Assembly (NCBI GenBank): GCA_946479015.1 | Contig: CAMLEQ010000050.1 | Location: 1 to 13,415, forward strand | Direction: 5' to 3' | Length of the DNA: 13,415 bases | Source: an uncultured Gemmatimonadota bacterium | Lineage (GTDB): Bacteria; Gemmatimonadota; Gemmatimonadetes; Gemmatimonadales; Gemmatimonadaceae | Shown here: positions 1 through 7,121 of the stretch, piece after piece | Position numbering within the stretch: position 1 is the first letter of the stretch | How the letters are laid out: each line of letters begins with the position of its first letter | Position numbers and translations under genes: made by a program | Notes under the pieces: generated by a model | The model's database searches: none | What the model saw: the letters and a program-made list of their open reading frames with translations, nothing else | What the model was told of the DNA's origin: nothing

Positions 1-1952
1 GTGGACGCGCCGGTGAACCAGTAGATCACCGCGCCGCCGGTCACGAGGCCGAGCAGGAAGGGCGGGTGCAGCAGGGAGAGCTTGTCCAGGTTCTGGGTGA
101 GTCCCTGCGTGAGCGCGACGATGATGGAGAAGATCATCGTCGTGGGGGCCACGACGGCGGTCCCGATGAGCACCGGCTTCGCCGTCGCCTTGAAGGTGTT
201 CCCCGCCCCGTCGTTCTCCTCCAGCAGGTGCTTCGCCGTCTCGAAGTCGGGCTCGAAGCCATAGTCCTGCTTCAGCGTGCCGGCGATCCCCGGCACCTGC
301 TCGATCAGCGACAGCTCGTACACCGACTGCGCGTTGTCAGTCACCGGCCCGTACGAGTCCACGGCGATCGTGACCGGCCCCATGCCGAGGAAGCCGAACG
401 CCACGAGGCCGAAGGCGAACACCGCCGGGGCCACCATGTACGCGTCCATCCCCGTCGGCCCGCCAGCGCCCGTCCCCGCCACCCAGGCGCCGATGGCCAT
501 GAGCCCCATGATCACCATGCCGAGCCAGAAGGCGCTGAAGTCCCCCGCCACCAGCCCGGAGAGGATGTTCAGCGACGCCCCGCCCTCGCGCGAGGAGATC
601 ACCACCTCCTTGGTGTGCGTCGCGTCCACGGACGTGAAGACCTTCACCAGCTCCGGAATCAGCGCGCCGGCGAGCGTGCCGCAGGTCATCACGCTCGCGA
701 TCTTCCACCAGAGCGTCCCGTCGCCGAGCCCCGGCAGCAGGATCCAGGAGACGACGTACGTGAGGGCGATCGACACGATCGACGTGAGCCAGACGAGCGA
801 CGTGAGCGGCGACTCGAAGTTCATCTTGGCCGCGTTCCCGTATCGAGCCTTCGCCACCGCCTCGTTGATCAGGTACGACGCCGCGCTCGCGATGATCATC
901 ACGATGCGCATCACGAAGATCCAGACGAGGAGCTGCACCTGCACCGCGGGCTCGCGCACGGCCAGCACGATGAAGGTGATCAGCGCCACCCCCGTCACGC
1001 CGTACGTCTCGAAGCCGTCGGCGCTCGGCCCCACGGAGTCGCCCGCGTTGTCCCCCGTGCAGTCGGCGATCACGCCCGGGTTGCGCGCGTCATCCTCCTT
1101 GATGTTGAAGACGATCTTCATGAGATCGGAGCCGATGTCGGCGATCTTCGTGAAGATGCCCCCCGCGATGCGGAGCGCCGCCGCGCCCAGCGACTCGCCA
1201 ATGGCGAAGCCGATGAAGCAGGGGCCCGCGTAGTCACCGGGGATGAAGAGGAGGATGGAGAGCATCATCACCAGCTCCACGCTGATGAGGAGCATGCCGA
1301 TGCTCATCCCCGCCCGCAGCGGGATGGCGTAGCAGGGGTAGGGCTTGCCCCGCAGGCTCGCGAACGCGGTCCGCGAGTTGGCGAAGGTGTTCACCCGGAT
1401 CCCGAACCACGCCACGCCGTAGCTGCCGGCGATGCCGAGGAGGGAGAAGAGGAGGATGATCACCACCTTCATCGCGGCGAGGTGGAGCAGCAGCCCGAAG
1501 TACAGGAGGATCACCAGCCCGATGAACACCTCGAGCAGCAGGATGAACTTCCCCTGCGTGATCAGGTACGTCTTGCAGGTCTCGTAGATCAGCTCCGAGA
1601 TCTCCCGCATCGCCTCGTGGACGGGAAGCCGCTTGAGCGAGGAGTAGATCACCAGCCCGAAGAGCATGCCCAGGGCGCAGACGGCGAGTCCGGCGAGCAG
1701 GAGCGTGTGCCCTGGGATGCCGTGAAATCGCACCTGCGTGAGATCGGGGATCCGGAGGTTTGCCTCGCCGCCGGCGGCGGCCTCCTGCACCGGCGCCGCG
1801 TGCGCGGCGGGCGTGGCGGAGGCGCCGGCGGTGTCCTGCGCGGCGAGCCGCGCGGCCGCGACGGGGCCCGCGACCATCGCGACGAGCATCGCGGCGAGCA
1901 GCGGGCGAACACGACGGAACAGTGCGTCCAACATTACGTCCTTCCGAGTCAT
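1..1952 (-). CDS. hppA: Membrane-bound proton-pumping pyrophosphatase (C-terminus outside window)
   Basis: An integral membrane enzyme that hydrolyses pyrophosphate to pump H+ (or Na+) out of the cytoplasm. About 650 residues are visible. The last segment, with the second acidic/lysine ligand cluster, lies beyond the left edge. Core motifs are recognisable: FTKIAD and GSD (lysine 269, aspartates 272 and 276), KEDDARNP, IADCTGDNAGD near 295-310, DSYGPVTDN, and GNTFKAT near 584-590. Lysine 588 occupies the position where lysine marks K+-independent enzymes and alanine marks K+-dependent ones. The usual DX7KXE signature is shortened to D-x6-K-I-V. With the GDSVGPSADGFETYG variant this points to the divergent mPPase branch reported as Na+-regulated H+ pumps; that assignment is inferred. 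The N-terminus has a signal-peptide-like stretch, an Ala-rich spacer, then the first membrane helix near 83-104. The ATG follows AGGAG by ten bases; an in-frame ATG six codons later is possible. Confidence 0.93.
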   Translation of the reverse strand, partial: MTRKDVMLDALFRRVRPLLAAMLVAMVAGPVAAARLAAQDTAGASATPAAHAAPVQEAAAGGEANLRIPDLTQVRFHGIPGHTLLLAGLAVCALGMLFGLVIYSSLKRLPVHEAMREISELIYETCKTYLITQGKFILLLEVFIGLVILLYFGLLLHLAAMKVVIILLFSLLGIAGSYGVAWFGIRVNTFANSRTAFASLRGKPYPCYAIPLRAGMSIGMLLISVELVMMLSILLFIPGDYAGPCFIGFAIGESLGAAALRIAGGIFTKIADIGSDLMKIVFNIKEDDARNPGVIADCTGDNAGDSVGPSADGFETYGVTGVALITFIVLAVREPAVQVQLLVWIFVMRIVMIIASAASYLINEAVAKARYGNAAKMNFESPLTSLVWLTSIVSIALTYVVSWILLPGLGDGTLWWKIASVMTCGTLAGALIPELVKVFTSVDATHTKEVVISSREGGASLNILSGLVAGDFSAFWLGMVIMGLMAIGAWVAGTGAGGPTGMDAYMVAPAVFAFGLVAFGFLGMGPVTIAVDSYGPVTDNAQSVYELSLIEQVPGIAGTLKQDYGFEPDFETAKHLLEENDGAGNTFKATAKPVLIGTAVVAPTTMIFSIIVALTQGLTQNLDKLSLLHPPFLLGLVTGGAVIYWFTGAS

Positions 1953-2056
1953 CGTGGGTGATCTCCTGGGAGTGACGGGCATGCGGAGCGACGTGACCTC
2001 CGTCCGCGCCGCGGCGGCTCGGCCACCGGGCGGGGTCGTCGGGCGGAGCGCGTGCG

Positions 2057-2076
2057 GCGCGCCTCGGCGGGCGCGC
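2057..2076 (-). terminator. GC-rich hairpin just after the permease stop
   Basis: A perfect 7-bp stem GCGCGCC/GGCGCGC with a 6-nt loop begins 3 nt past the permease stop codon and precedes the pyrophosphatase gene. No T-run follows it, so it may be only a weak or factor-assisted terminator, or an mRNA 3'-end stabiliser. GC-rich stems arise easily by chance at this base composition. Confidence 0.25.
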
Positions 2077-2079
2077 GAT

Positions 2080-3561
2080 CTACGACCCTTCCACCTTGCG
2101 CCAGAGCAGGAACACCGGGATCCCGACGAGGACCAGCACGAGTCCCGAGAGCGCCTGCACGCGCGTCTTGTCGGCGATGAGCAGGATCACGGCGACGCTC
2201 GCCGCGAGCAGGATGTAGAGCCCGGGGAGCACCGGATAGCCGACGGCGCGATACGGACGCTCCGCGTCCGGGCGCCTCGCGCGCAGAATGAACAGCCCGA
2301 TCGTCGTCAGCACGTAGAAGACGAGGGCGGCGAAGATCACGTAGTCGAGCAACTGTCCGTACGTGCCGGTGAGACAGAGCAGCGTCGTCCACACCGACTG
2401 GATCACCAGCCCGGCGGCGGGCACGCGCCGCTGGTTCAGCGTGCCCACGCGCCGGAAGAAGAGGCCGTCGCGGGCCATGGCGTAGTAGACGCGCGCGCCG
2501 GCGAGGATCAACCCGTTCATGCACCCGAAGGTGCTGACGAGGATCGCGATCGCCATCACCGCACGCCCGCTCGCGCCGAAGATCACCTCGGCCGCCGCCG
2601 TCCCCACGCGGTCCTGCGTGGCGTGCTCGATCCCACGCGCGAGCACGGTGGCGCCATCCGCCGCGCCGTGCAGCGGCAGCACGGTGAGGTAGGAGACGTT
2701 CGCCAGCACGTACAGCAGCGTCACGAGCCCGGTCCCGAGCGCCAGGGCGAGGGGGAGATTCCGCTTCGGGTGGTGCACCTCGGCGGCCGCGAACGTCACG
2801 TTGTTCCAGGCGTCGCTGGAGAACAGCGAGCCCACCAGGGCGGCGCCGAAGGCGAGCACGAACGCACCGGTCACATCGGTGCGCCCCACGAAGTGCCCCG
2901 CGCCGAAGTTCGAGGCGATCGCCGTGGCGTTGCGCCCGATGGTGAGCCCCAGCACGATCAGGAGCGCGAGCGCCCCCGTCTTCGCGAGCGTGAACGAGGT
3001 CTGCACGAACTTCCCCTCGCGCACGCCGCGCAGGTTGATCCACGTGAGCAGCCACACGCTCACGAGCGCGATGAGCCGCTGCGGGCTGAGACCCAGGTCG
3101 ATCGGGCCACCCGGGGTGGCGACGGTGAGATGCGGGAACCACTGATACAGATCCGGCGTGACCGCAGGCCACAATACGCCGAGGAACCGCCCGAACGCCA
3201 CTGCCACGGCGGCGATCGTCCCCGTCTGGATCACGACGAAAAGGGTCCACCCATAGAGAAAGCCCATGAGTGGACCCATCGATTCGCGAAGGAAGACGTA
3301 CTGTCCGCCGGCCCGGGGATACATCGCCGCCAGCTCGCCGTACGCGAGCGCGCCGAGCAAGGTGATCACTCCCGTGAGCACCCACACCGCGAGCAGCCAG
3401 AAAGGGGACCCGACGGCGCGCGCGATGTCGGCCGAGACGATGAAGATGCCGGAGCCGATCATCGAGCCGGCCACGAGCATCGTGGCGTCGGTGAGCGTGA
3501 GCGCCTTGACGAATTCGGTGTGCGGCTCGGTGCCGGTGCGCTCGGCGACCGCTGTGGTCAT
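2080..3561 (-). CDS. APC-superfamily amino acid permease
   Basis: A 493-residue cytoplasmic-membrane transporter of the amino acid-polyamine-organocation superfamily, closest in style to the LAT/SLC7-like and AdiC-like bacterial members. The first helix carries the family's unwound substrate-binding motif GSGIF (residues 36-40, in MIGSGIFIVSADIA). It is followed by alternating hydrophobic helices consistent with twelve membrane segments, with YGELAAMYPRAGGQYVFL after the second. The first ~18 residues form a hydrophilic cytoplasmic tail. Length is normal for the family. Substrate cannot be read from sequence; import or exchange of an amino acid is likely. The ATG is preceded by GAGGGA. The pyrophosphatase lies 127 nt downstream on the same strand. 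The upstream leader contains a 10-bp inverted repeat that may control it. Confidence 0.92.
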   Translation of the reverse strand: MTTAVAERTGTEPHTEFVKALTLTDATMLVAGSMIGSGIFIVSADIARAVGSPFWLLAVWVLTGVITLLGALAYGELAAMYPRAGGQYVFLRESMGPLMGFLYGWTLFVVIQTGTIAAVAVAFGRFLGVLWPAVTPDLYQWFPHLTVATPGGPIDLGLSPQRLIALVSVWLLTWINLRGVREGKFVQTSFTLAKTGALALLIVLGLTIGRNATAIASNFGAGHFVGRTDVTGAFVLAFGAALVGSLFSSDAWNNVTFAAAEVHHPKRNLPLALALGTGLVTLLYVLANVSYLTVLPLHGAADGATVLARGIEHATQDRVGTAAAEVIFGASGRAVMAIAILVSTFGCMNGLILAGARVYYAMARDGLFFRRVGTLNQRRVPAAGLVIQSVWTTLLCLTGTYGQLLDYVIFAALVFYVLTTIGLFILRARRPDAERPYRAVGYPVLPGLYILLAASVAVILLIADKTRVQALSGLVLVLVGIPVFLLWRKVEGS

Positions 3562-3631
3562 GGAGTCCCTCTGCGGACGGGGGGCTCGCCTCCGGCGGTA
3601 GGAGTGGCCGGGGCCGGGAGACGACGATGAT

Positions 3632-3676
3632 TCCAGGACGCGTGAAGAGCGCGGAGAAAGTAACGAGCGTCCTGGA
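3632..3676. promoter_or_regulatory. Perfect 10-bp inverted repeat upstream of the permease
   Basis: TCCAGGACGC and its exact reverse complement GCGTCCTGGA are separated by 25 nt. The element lies 71 to 115 nt upstream of the permease ATG. The spacer is relatively A/G-rich on the plus strand (GGAGAAAGTAACGA). The arrangement suits a two-site operator looping around a promoter, or a leader hairpin; it is not a classical terminator because no T-run follows. No regulator for it is identifiable here. Confidence 0.4.
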
Positions 3677-3684
3677 GCATGGCT

Positions 3685-3705
3685 AGATCGGATCGCGCCC
3701 GATCT
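3685..3705 (-). terminator. Hairpin after the TonB-like gene
   Basis: A perfect 7-bp stem AGATCGG/CCGATCT with a 7-nt loop begins a few bases after the TGA of the TonB-like gene. Position suits 3'-end formation, but no T-run follows on the minus strand. Confidence 0.3.
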
Positions 3706-3709
3706 CCGC

Positions 3710-4555
3710 TCAGAATCGCACGACCACGGGGAAGCGGCCGGCCACGGGCGTCCCGTCGCTGCGTGTGGCGGGGCGGAACCGGACCTCGGCGTAGCGCTCG
3801 CGGAGCTCCCGGTCGAAGGAGCGATCGCCGGTGTTCGGCACGTCGAGGCGGAGCACCTTCCCGTGCTCGTCGAGGGTGAAGTAGATCACCAGCGAGTCGC
3901 CGGGCACGCGCGGGTGACGTGCCGGAGTGAGCGGGAAGTAATCGGGGACCGGCGGATAGATCGCGCCCTCCCCGCCGCCGGTGCCGGGCCCGCTGGCGTT
4001 CCCGCGCCCGGTGCCCACGCCGGCGCCCACGCCGCCGCCGGTGCCGGGGCCGGCGCCGCTGGTGCCGTCATCCCCCGCCCCACCCCCGGTCCCCGGGAGG
4101 CGCGACGCCACCTCCTCCGCGGCGGGAGTGGGTGGCGCCGTGACCTTCGGGGTCGGAGCGGGCTGCGCCGGGGTCGGCGGCGGCTTCGGTGTCGGCTGGA
4201 CCTTCGGCTTCGGCGGCACGGGCTTCGGCGGCGTGACCGGCGGCGGCACCGCCGCGGGCGCGGCCTTCGGGGCGGGCGCCACCTGCACGTAGTGCAGCTG
4301 CTCCATCGGCGCGCCGCCCGTCCCGCGGCGTCCGCCCCCCCCGCCCCCGGCCGCGCCAGGGCCGCCGCCCGTGAGCATCACGTCGAGCTTCGGCGCGAAG
4401 AGCAGGGGGACCAGCAGGAGCGCGAACAGGAGCACGTGCAGGAGCACGGAGACGGGCACGCCCCAGCGCGGCGGCCGCTCCGTGGGTACTCCCGCGGGGG
4501 GCCGGTACGGAGGCCGCTCGGGCGGCCGGTCGTTGGCGTCGTGTGGCGTGATCAT
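3710..4555 (-). CDS. Second TonB-like energy transducer with Pro- and Gly-rich linker
   Basis: A 281-residue TonB-type protein anchored in the inner membrane and reaching across the periplasm. A Pro/Arg-rich cytoplasmic head (1-32) precedes one membrane helix (about 33-53). The helix contains SVLLH, the S-x3-H pattern required in E. coli TonB for coupling to ExbB/ExbD. Next comes a long Pro/Lys repeat linker and a glycine-rich low-complexity stretch (about 150-198). A C-terminal domain follows (YPPVPDYFPL..., ending RFRPATRSDGTPVAGRF), the TonB/TolA-like beta fold. It follows exbB-exbD-exbD but sits behind a hairpin terminator, so it may be read separately or only partly co-transcribed. I chose ATG 4555; a TTG 15 codons upstream stays in frame. 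Neither start has a convincing ribosome site (GGGGAGGAG lies about 30 nt upstream of the ATG). It could serve a dedicated receptor or a TolA/AgmX-like role. Confidence 0.8.
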   Translation of the reverse strand: MITPHDANDRPPERPPYRPPAGVPTERPPRWGVPVSVLLHVLLFALLLVPLLFAPKLDVMLTGGGPGAAGGGGGGRRGTGGAPMEQLHYVQVAPAPKAAPAAVPPPVTPPKPVPPKPKVQPTPKPPPTPAQPAPTPKVTAPPTPAAEEVASRLPGTGGGAGDDGTSGAGPGTGGGVGAGVGTGRGNASGPGTGGGEGAIYPPVPDYFPLTPARHPRVPGDSLVIYFTLDEHGKVLRLDVPNTGDRSFDRELRERYAEVRFRPATRSDGTPVAGRFPVVVRF

Positions 4556-4607
4556 CGTGTAGCGGCGTGGCGCGCGCGGCGCGCCTGGTCTCCTCCCCAA
4601 AGTAATA

Positions 4608-4638
4608 CGACGGACGAACCGATTGGGTTCGTCCGTCG
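4608..4638 (-). terminator. Intrinsic terminator between exbD and the second tonB-like gene
   Basis: A perfect 13-bp stem (CGACGGACGAACC with its reverse complement) closes a 5-nt loop. It begins about 28 nt past the exbD stop on the minus strand. It is followed by TATTACTTT, a moderately T-rich tail. This is the best terminator-like structure in the window and probably ends, or attenuates, the tonB-exbB-exbD-exbD transcript. Confidence 0.7.
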
Positions 4639-4666
4639 CATCACTCGCGTGGTGGGCGTGCCGGGC

Positions 4667-5074
4667 TTACTTGGGCGGTACGCCGATCACCTTGACGCCG
4701 GCGCCGCGCGCCACGTCCATCGCGTGGATGACGTCCTGGTACTTCACCTTCGGGTCACCCTTCACGAAGATGATCTTGTCCGGCCGCGGATCGTAGATCT
4801 CCTTGAGGCGCGCGGACAGCCGATCCTTCGTCACCGCCTCGCTGTTGATCTTGTACGATCCATCGGGGAGCACCTGGAGCACGATCTGATCCGGCGCCTG
4901 CGACGGCGGAACCGCCGGCGGATTCGGATCGGGGACCTGGACGTCGATCGCCTTGCGCGCCATCGGCACCGCCATCATGAAGATGACGAGGAGCACGAGG
5001 AGCACGTCGATCATCGGCGTGACGTTGATCTCGTTCGTGAGCCCGCCCGCGCCCCCACCAGCTGACATCGCCAT
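4667..5074 (-). CDS. exbD: ExbD/TolR-family proton-channel subunit (second copy)
   Basis: A 135-residue inner-membrane protein with a short cytoplasmic tail, one membrane helix (about 20-40) and a periplasmic domain. It forms the proton-driven motor with ExbB and powers TonB. The signature NVTPMIDVLLVLLVIFM includes aspartate 23, which aligns with the essential membrane Asp of ExbD and TolR. The periplasmic part ends in the family's typical VKYQDVIHAMDVARGAGV...VIGV. Length is normal. The ribosome site GAGGAGG lies 7 nt before the ATG and overlaps the stop codon of the upstream exbD (TGAGGAGG), indicating translational coupling. ATG two codons later is an alternative start. It differs from its neighbour by a PDPNPPAVPPSQAP linker, so the two copies are diverged paralogues rather than recent duplicates. 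Confidence 0.93.
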   Translation of the reverse strand: MAMSAGGGAGGLTNEINVTPMIDVLLVLLVIFMMAVPMARKAIDVQVPDPNPPAVPPSQAPDQIVLQVLPDGSYKINSEAVTKDRLSARLKEIYDPRPDKIIFVKGDPKVKYQDVIHAMDVARGAGVKVIGVPPK

Positions 5075-5081
5075 GGTGTTA

Positions 5082-5088
5082 CCTCCTC
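5082..5088 (-). promoter_or_regulatory. Ribosome binding site overlapping the upstream stop codon
   Basis: GAGGAGG, read on the minus strand, is seven bases before the second exbD start and shares its first bases with the TGA of the first exbD. This is a classic arrangement for translational coupling and balanced subunit synthesis. Confidence 0.75.
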
Positions 5089-5563
5089 AGGGCTTGGGTG
5101 GATTGGTGCTCTGGTCCGCGGGATTGTCCCCCGCGACCGTGGACTTCGTACCCGCCTGCTGGTCGGTGATCGCTCCCACGACGCGAACGCCGGCGTGGGA
5201 GGCCACATCCACCGCGTCCAGCACCTTCGAGTACTCCAGGTTCTTGTCCGCCTTCAGGTAGAGGATCTTGTCGATCGTGCGCGCATCGTAGATCGACTTG
5301 AGGGCCTCGGCGAGCGACGCGTTCCGGATGGGCTTCTTGTTCAGGTAGTACTGCCCATCCGCGTCGATCCCGAGCACCACATCCTCGTTCTCCTCGGGGT
5401 GCGCCTTCAGGTTCACCCCTTCGGGCGGCTGCGCGTTGAACCCGGCGTTGATGAGCGGTGTCACGATCATGAAGATGATCAGCAGCACGAGCATCACGTC
5501 GATGAGCGGCGTGACGTTCGGCTCCGCCTTCACTCCCGATCCACCGCCAGTGGACATCGCCAT
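5087..5563 (-). CDS. exbD: ExbD/TolR-family proton-channel subunit (first copy)
   Basis: A 158-residue partner of ExbB in the TonB-energising motor. Like the second copy it starts MAMS followed by a Gly-rich stretch. Its membrane helix reads NVTPLIDVMLVLLIIFMIV, with the channel aspartate at residue 22. The periplasmic domain contains LGIDADGQYYLN and ends LDAVDVASHAGVRVVGAI. A hydrophilic tail of about 25 residues (DQQAGTKSTVAGDNPAD...) is absent from the second copy. GGAG lies seven bases before the ATG. The gap to exbB is 24 nt and to the second exbD 12 nt, so this is one operon. Two non-identical ExbD subunits suggest a hetero-assembly, or alternative motors for the two TonB proteins; this is inference. 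Confidence 0.94.
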   Translation of the reverse strand: MAMSTGGGSGVKAEPNVTPLIDVMLVLLIIFMIVTPLINAGFNAQPPEGVNLKAHPEENEDVVLGIDADGQYYLNKKPIRNASLAEALKSIYDARTIDKILYLKADKNLEYSKVLDAVDVASHAGVRVVGAITDQQAGTKSTVAGDNPADQSTNPPKP

Positions 5564-5587
5564 GGGTCGTCTCCAGCCGTGAGGGCG

Positions 5588-6328
5588 TTACTGCGAGATC
5601 GGGCCGCCGGGCGTGCCGGTGGCGGCGTTGAACTCACGGGTGAAGCGGGACCGACCGAACTCGCCGGCGACGCCCTTGATGAGATAGTCGATCATCTCCT
5701 TCGAGGTGTACGTCATCTCGACGGTCAGGTTGTCGATCTTCGTGCTGAAGTAGTTGAACGCCCACACCGCCGGAATGGCCACGATGAGACCGAAGGCCGT
5801 CGTGATGAGCGCCTCGGAGATACCGGCCGAGATCGCGCCGAGCCCGCCGGCGCCGGAGACCGCCATCCCCTGGAAGGCGTTCACGATGCCCATGACCGTT
5901 CCGAGCAGACCGACGAACGGCGCGGTGGCGCCGACGGTGGCCAGCACCGCGAGGCCGCGCTTCAGCTCGGAGATGATGATCATCATGTTCCGCTCCACCG
6001 CGCGCTCGGCCGAGTTGATGTCGGCCACCGTCACGGAGCCATCCTGCAGGAGCGGCTTCACCTCGCCGAGCGCGCCGCCGAGCACGCGGGCGACGTGCGA
6101 CTTCTTGTACCCCTCGGCGAGCTTGATCGCCTCGTTGAGGTTGTCCTCCTCGAGGAACTGGGAGAACTCGGGCGCGAACTTGCGGGTCTCACCCTGCGCC
6201 TTCTTCAGTCTCCACCACTTCTGGATCATGATCGACAGAGAGAAGATCGACATGATCGCCAGAACGAACACGATGCCTCTGGCAAACCATCCCATCGACT
6301 GCCAGAGCGCAGTGAGCGACATGTTCAT
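5588..6328 (-). CDS. exbB: ExbB/MotA/TolQ-family proton channel
   Basis: A 246-residue inner-membrane protein that forms the proton channel and stator with ExbD. Three membrane helices are visible: about 15-36, 126-152 and 172-194, with the expected large cytoplasmic loop between the first two. Conserved functional residues are present: threonine 144 in GLLGTVMGIV, and glutamate 172 and threonine 177 in SEALITTAFGLIVAIPAV. These align with E. coli ExbB T148, E176 and T181. Length matches E. coli ExbB. GGAGGAG lies eight bases upstream of the chosen ATG; an ATG two codons further in is possible. It sits 33 nt after tonB and 24 nt before exbD, in a compact operon. Confidence 0.95.
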   Translation of the reverse strand: MNMSLTALWQSMGWFARGIVFVLAIMSIFSLSIMIQKWWRLKKAQGETRKFAPEFSQFLEEDNLNEAIKLAEGYKKSHVARVLGGALGEVKPLLQDGSVTVADINSAERAVERNMMIIISELKRGLAVLATVGATAPFVGLLGTVMGIVNAFQGMAVSGAGGLGAISAGISEALITTAFGLIVAIPAVWAFNYFSTKIDNLTVEMTYTSKEMIDYLIKGVAGEFGRSRFTREFNAATGTPGGPISQ

Positions 6329-6361
6329 GAACCGTACTCCTCCGAAGTGTGTGGCGACGGG

Positions 6362-7078
6362 TTACTTGGGAACCTTGAACACGAACGGCATCTGCACGAG
6401 CTGCTTCACCTTGTGCCCGCCCACCTCGGCGGCGTAGAAGCGCATCTGCGGAAGCACGTTCTTGACGGACGACGTGAACAGCTCGTTGCTCGACTTGAGC
6501 ACCTTGAAGGTGTTCATCTCGGCACGGCCCGACGTGTCCACCACGAACTGCGCGAGCACCTCCCCCTCCACGTGCGAGCTCTCGAGCATCGACGGGTAGC
6601 GGGGCGCCGGGTTGTTCTCGCGCGCGAGTACCGGCTTCTCCACCTGGAACTCGAAGTACGGCTGGTCCTTGTCCACGGGACCCTTGCCGCCGACGACGCC
6701 CTTGGCGACGCCGCCCTCGACGCCCTTGCCGCTGAAGTCCGCCTCGTTGGTCACGGACTTGGACAGATCCACGTCGGGGATCTTGTCCGGGATCTTGATG
6801 GGCGCCGTGAGGGTCTGGAAGCCCTTCGGTGGGGGCGGGGCCGCGACGACGTCCGGCGGCGGCGGCTGCGGCTTCTCCGGCTCCGGCGGCGGCGGCGCCT
6901 TCTTGACCTCGACGAACTTCACATCCTCCTGCCGCTTCTCCTCGACCATCTTCTGTCCGGCGTTGGCCGTGACGACCACGAAGAGGGCGATGAGTGCCGC
7001 GTGCAGGATGACGCTGAACGCCGTGCCGCCGGCGCTCCGGTCCCGCTTGCGTTTCGACTCGATCAGGTTGTTGAACAT
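6362..7078 (-). CDS. tonB: TonB energy transducer
   Basis: A 238-residue protein that carries proton-motive energy from ExbB/ExbD to outer-membrane receptors. A basic cytoplasmic tail (KRKRDR) precedes a membrane helix at about 20-40. That helix contains SVILH (serine 22, histidine 26), the S-x3-H motif needed for ExbB/ExbD coupling. A proline-rich periplasmic linker follows (KAPPPPEPEKPQPPPP, then VVAAPPPP), then a Gly/Lys spacer. The C-terminal TonB domain starts at APRYPSML and contains VEGEVLAQFVVDTSGRAE and a final PFVFKVPK, matching the Pfam TonB_C pattern. It is the first gene of the operon. The ribosome site is weak (GAG about ten bases before the ATG). A sigma-54-like element lies about 45 to 60 nt upstream. 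The receptors it serves are not in this window. Confidence 0.93.
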   Translation of the reverse strand: MFNNLIESKRKRDRSAGGTAFSVILHAALIALFVVVTANAGQKMVEEKRQEDVKFVEVKKAPPPPEPEKPQPPPPDVVAAPPPPKGFQTLTAPIKIPDKIPDVDLSKSVTNEADFSGKGVEGGVAKGVVGGKGPVDKDQPYFEFQVEKPVLARENNPAPRYPSMLESSHVEGEVLAQFVVDTSGRAEMNTFKVLKSSNELFTSSVKNVLPQMRFYAAEVGGHKVKQLVQMPFVFKVPK

Positions 7079-7121
7079 GCGAGCGTCACTCGGCTGAGTA
7101 GGGGGCCAGTTGTGGCGCGGT

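Noticed and set aside
66..1961. Long plus-strand open frames across the window (also about 1738-3630, 5195-7243, 7414-8844, 8540-10939 and 10936-12780)
   Set aside because: They lie antisense to clear genes, are extremely rich in Arg, His, Asp and Glu, have no recognisable domains, and are expected from third-position GC bias in DNA this GC-rich.
2057..2076. Treating the GC hairpin after the permease as a confident intrinsic terminator
   Set aside because: The stem is only 7 bp and no T-run follows; such stems are common by chance here, so it is listed only at low confidence.
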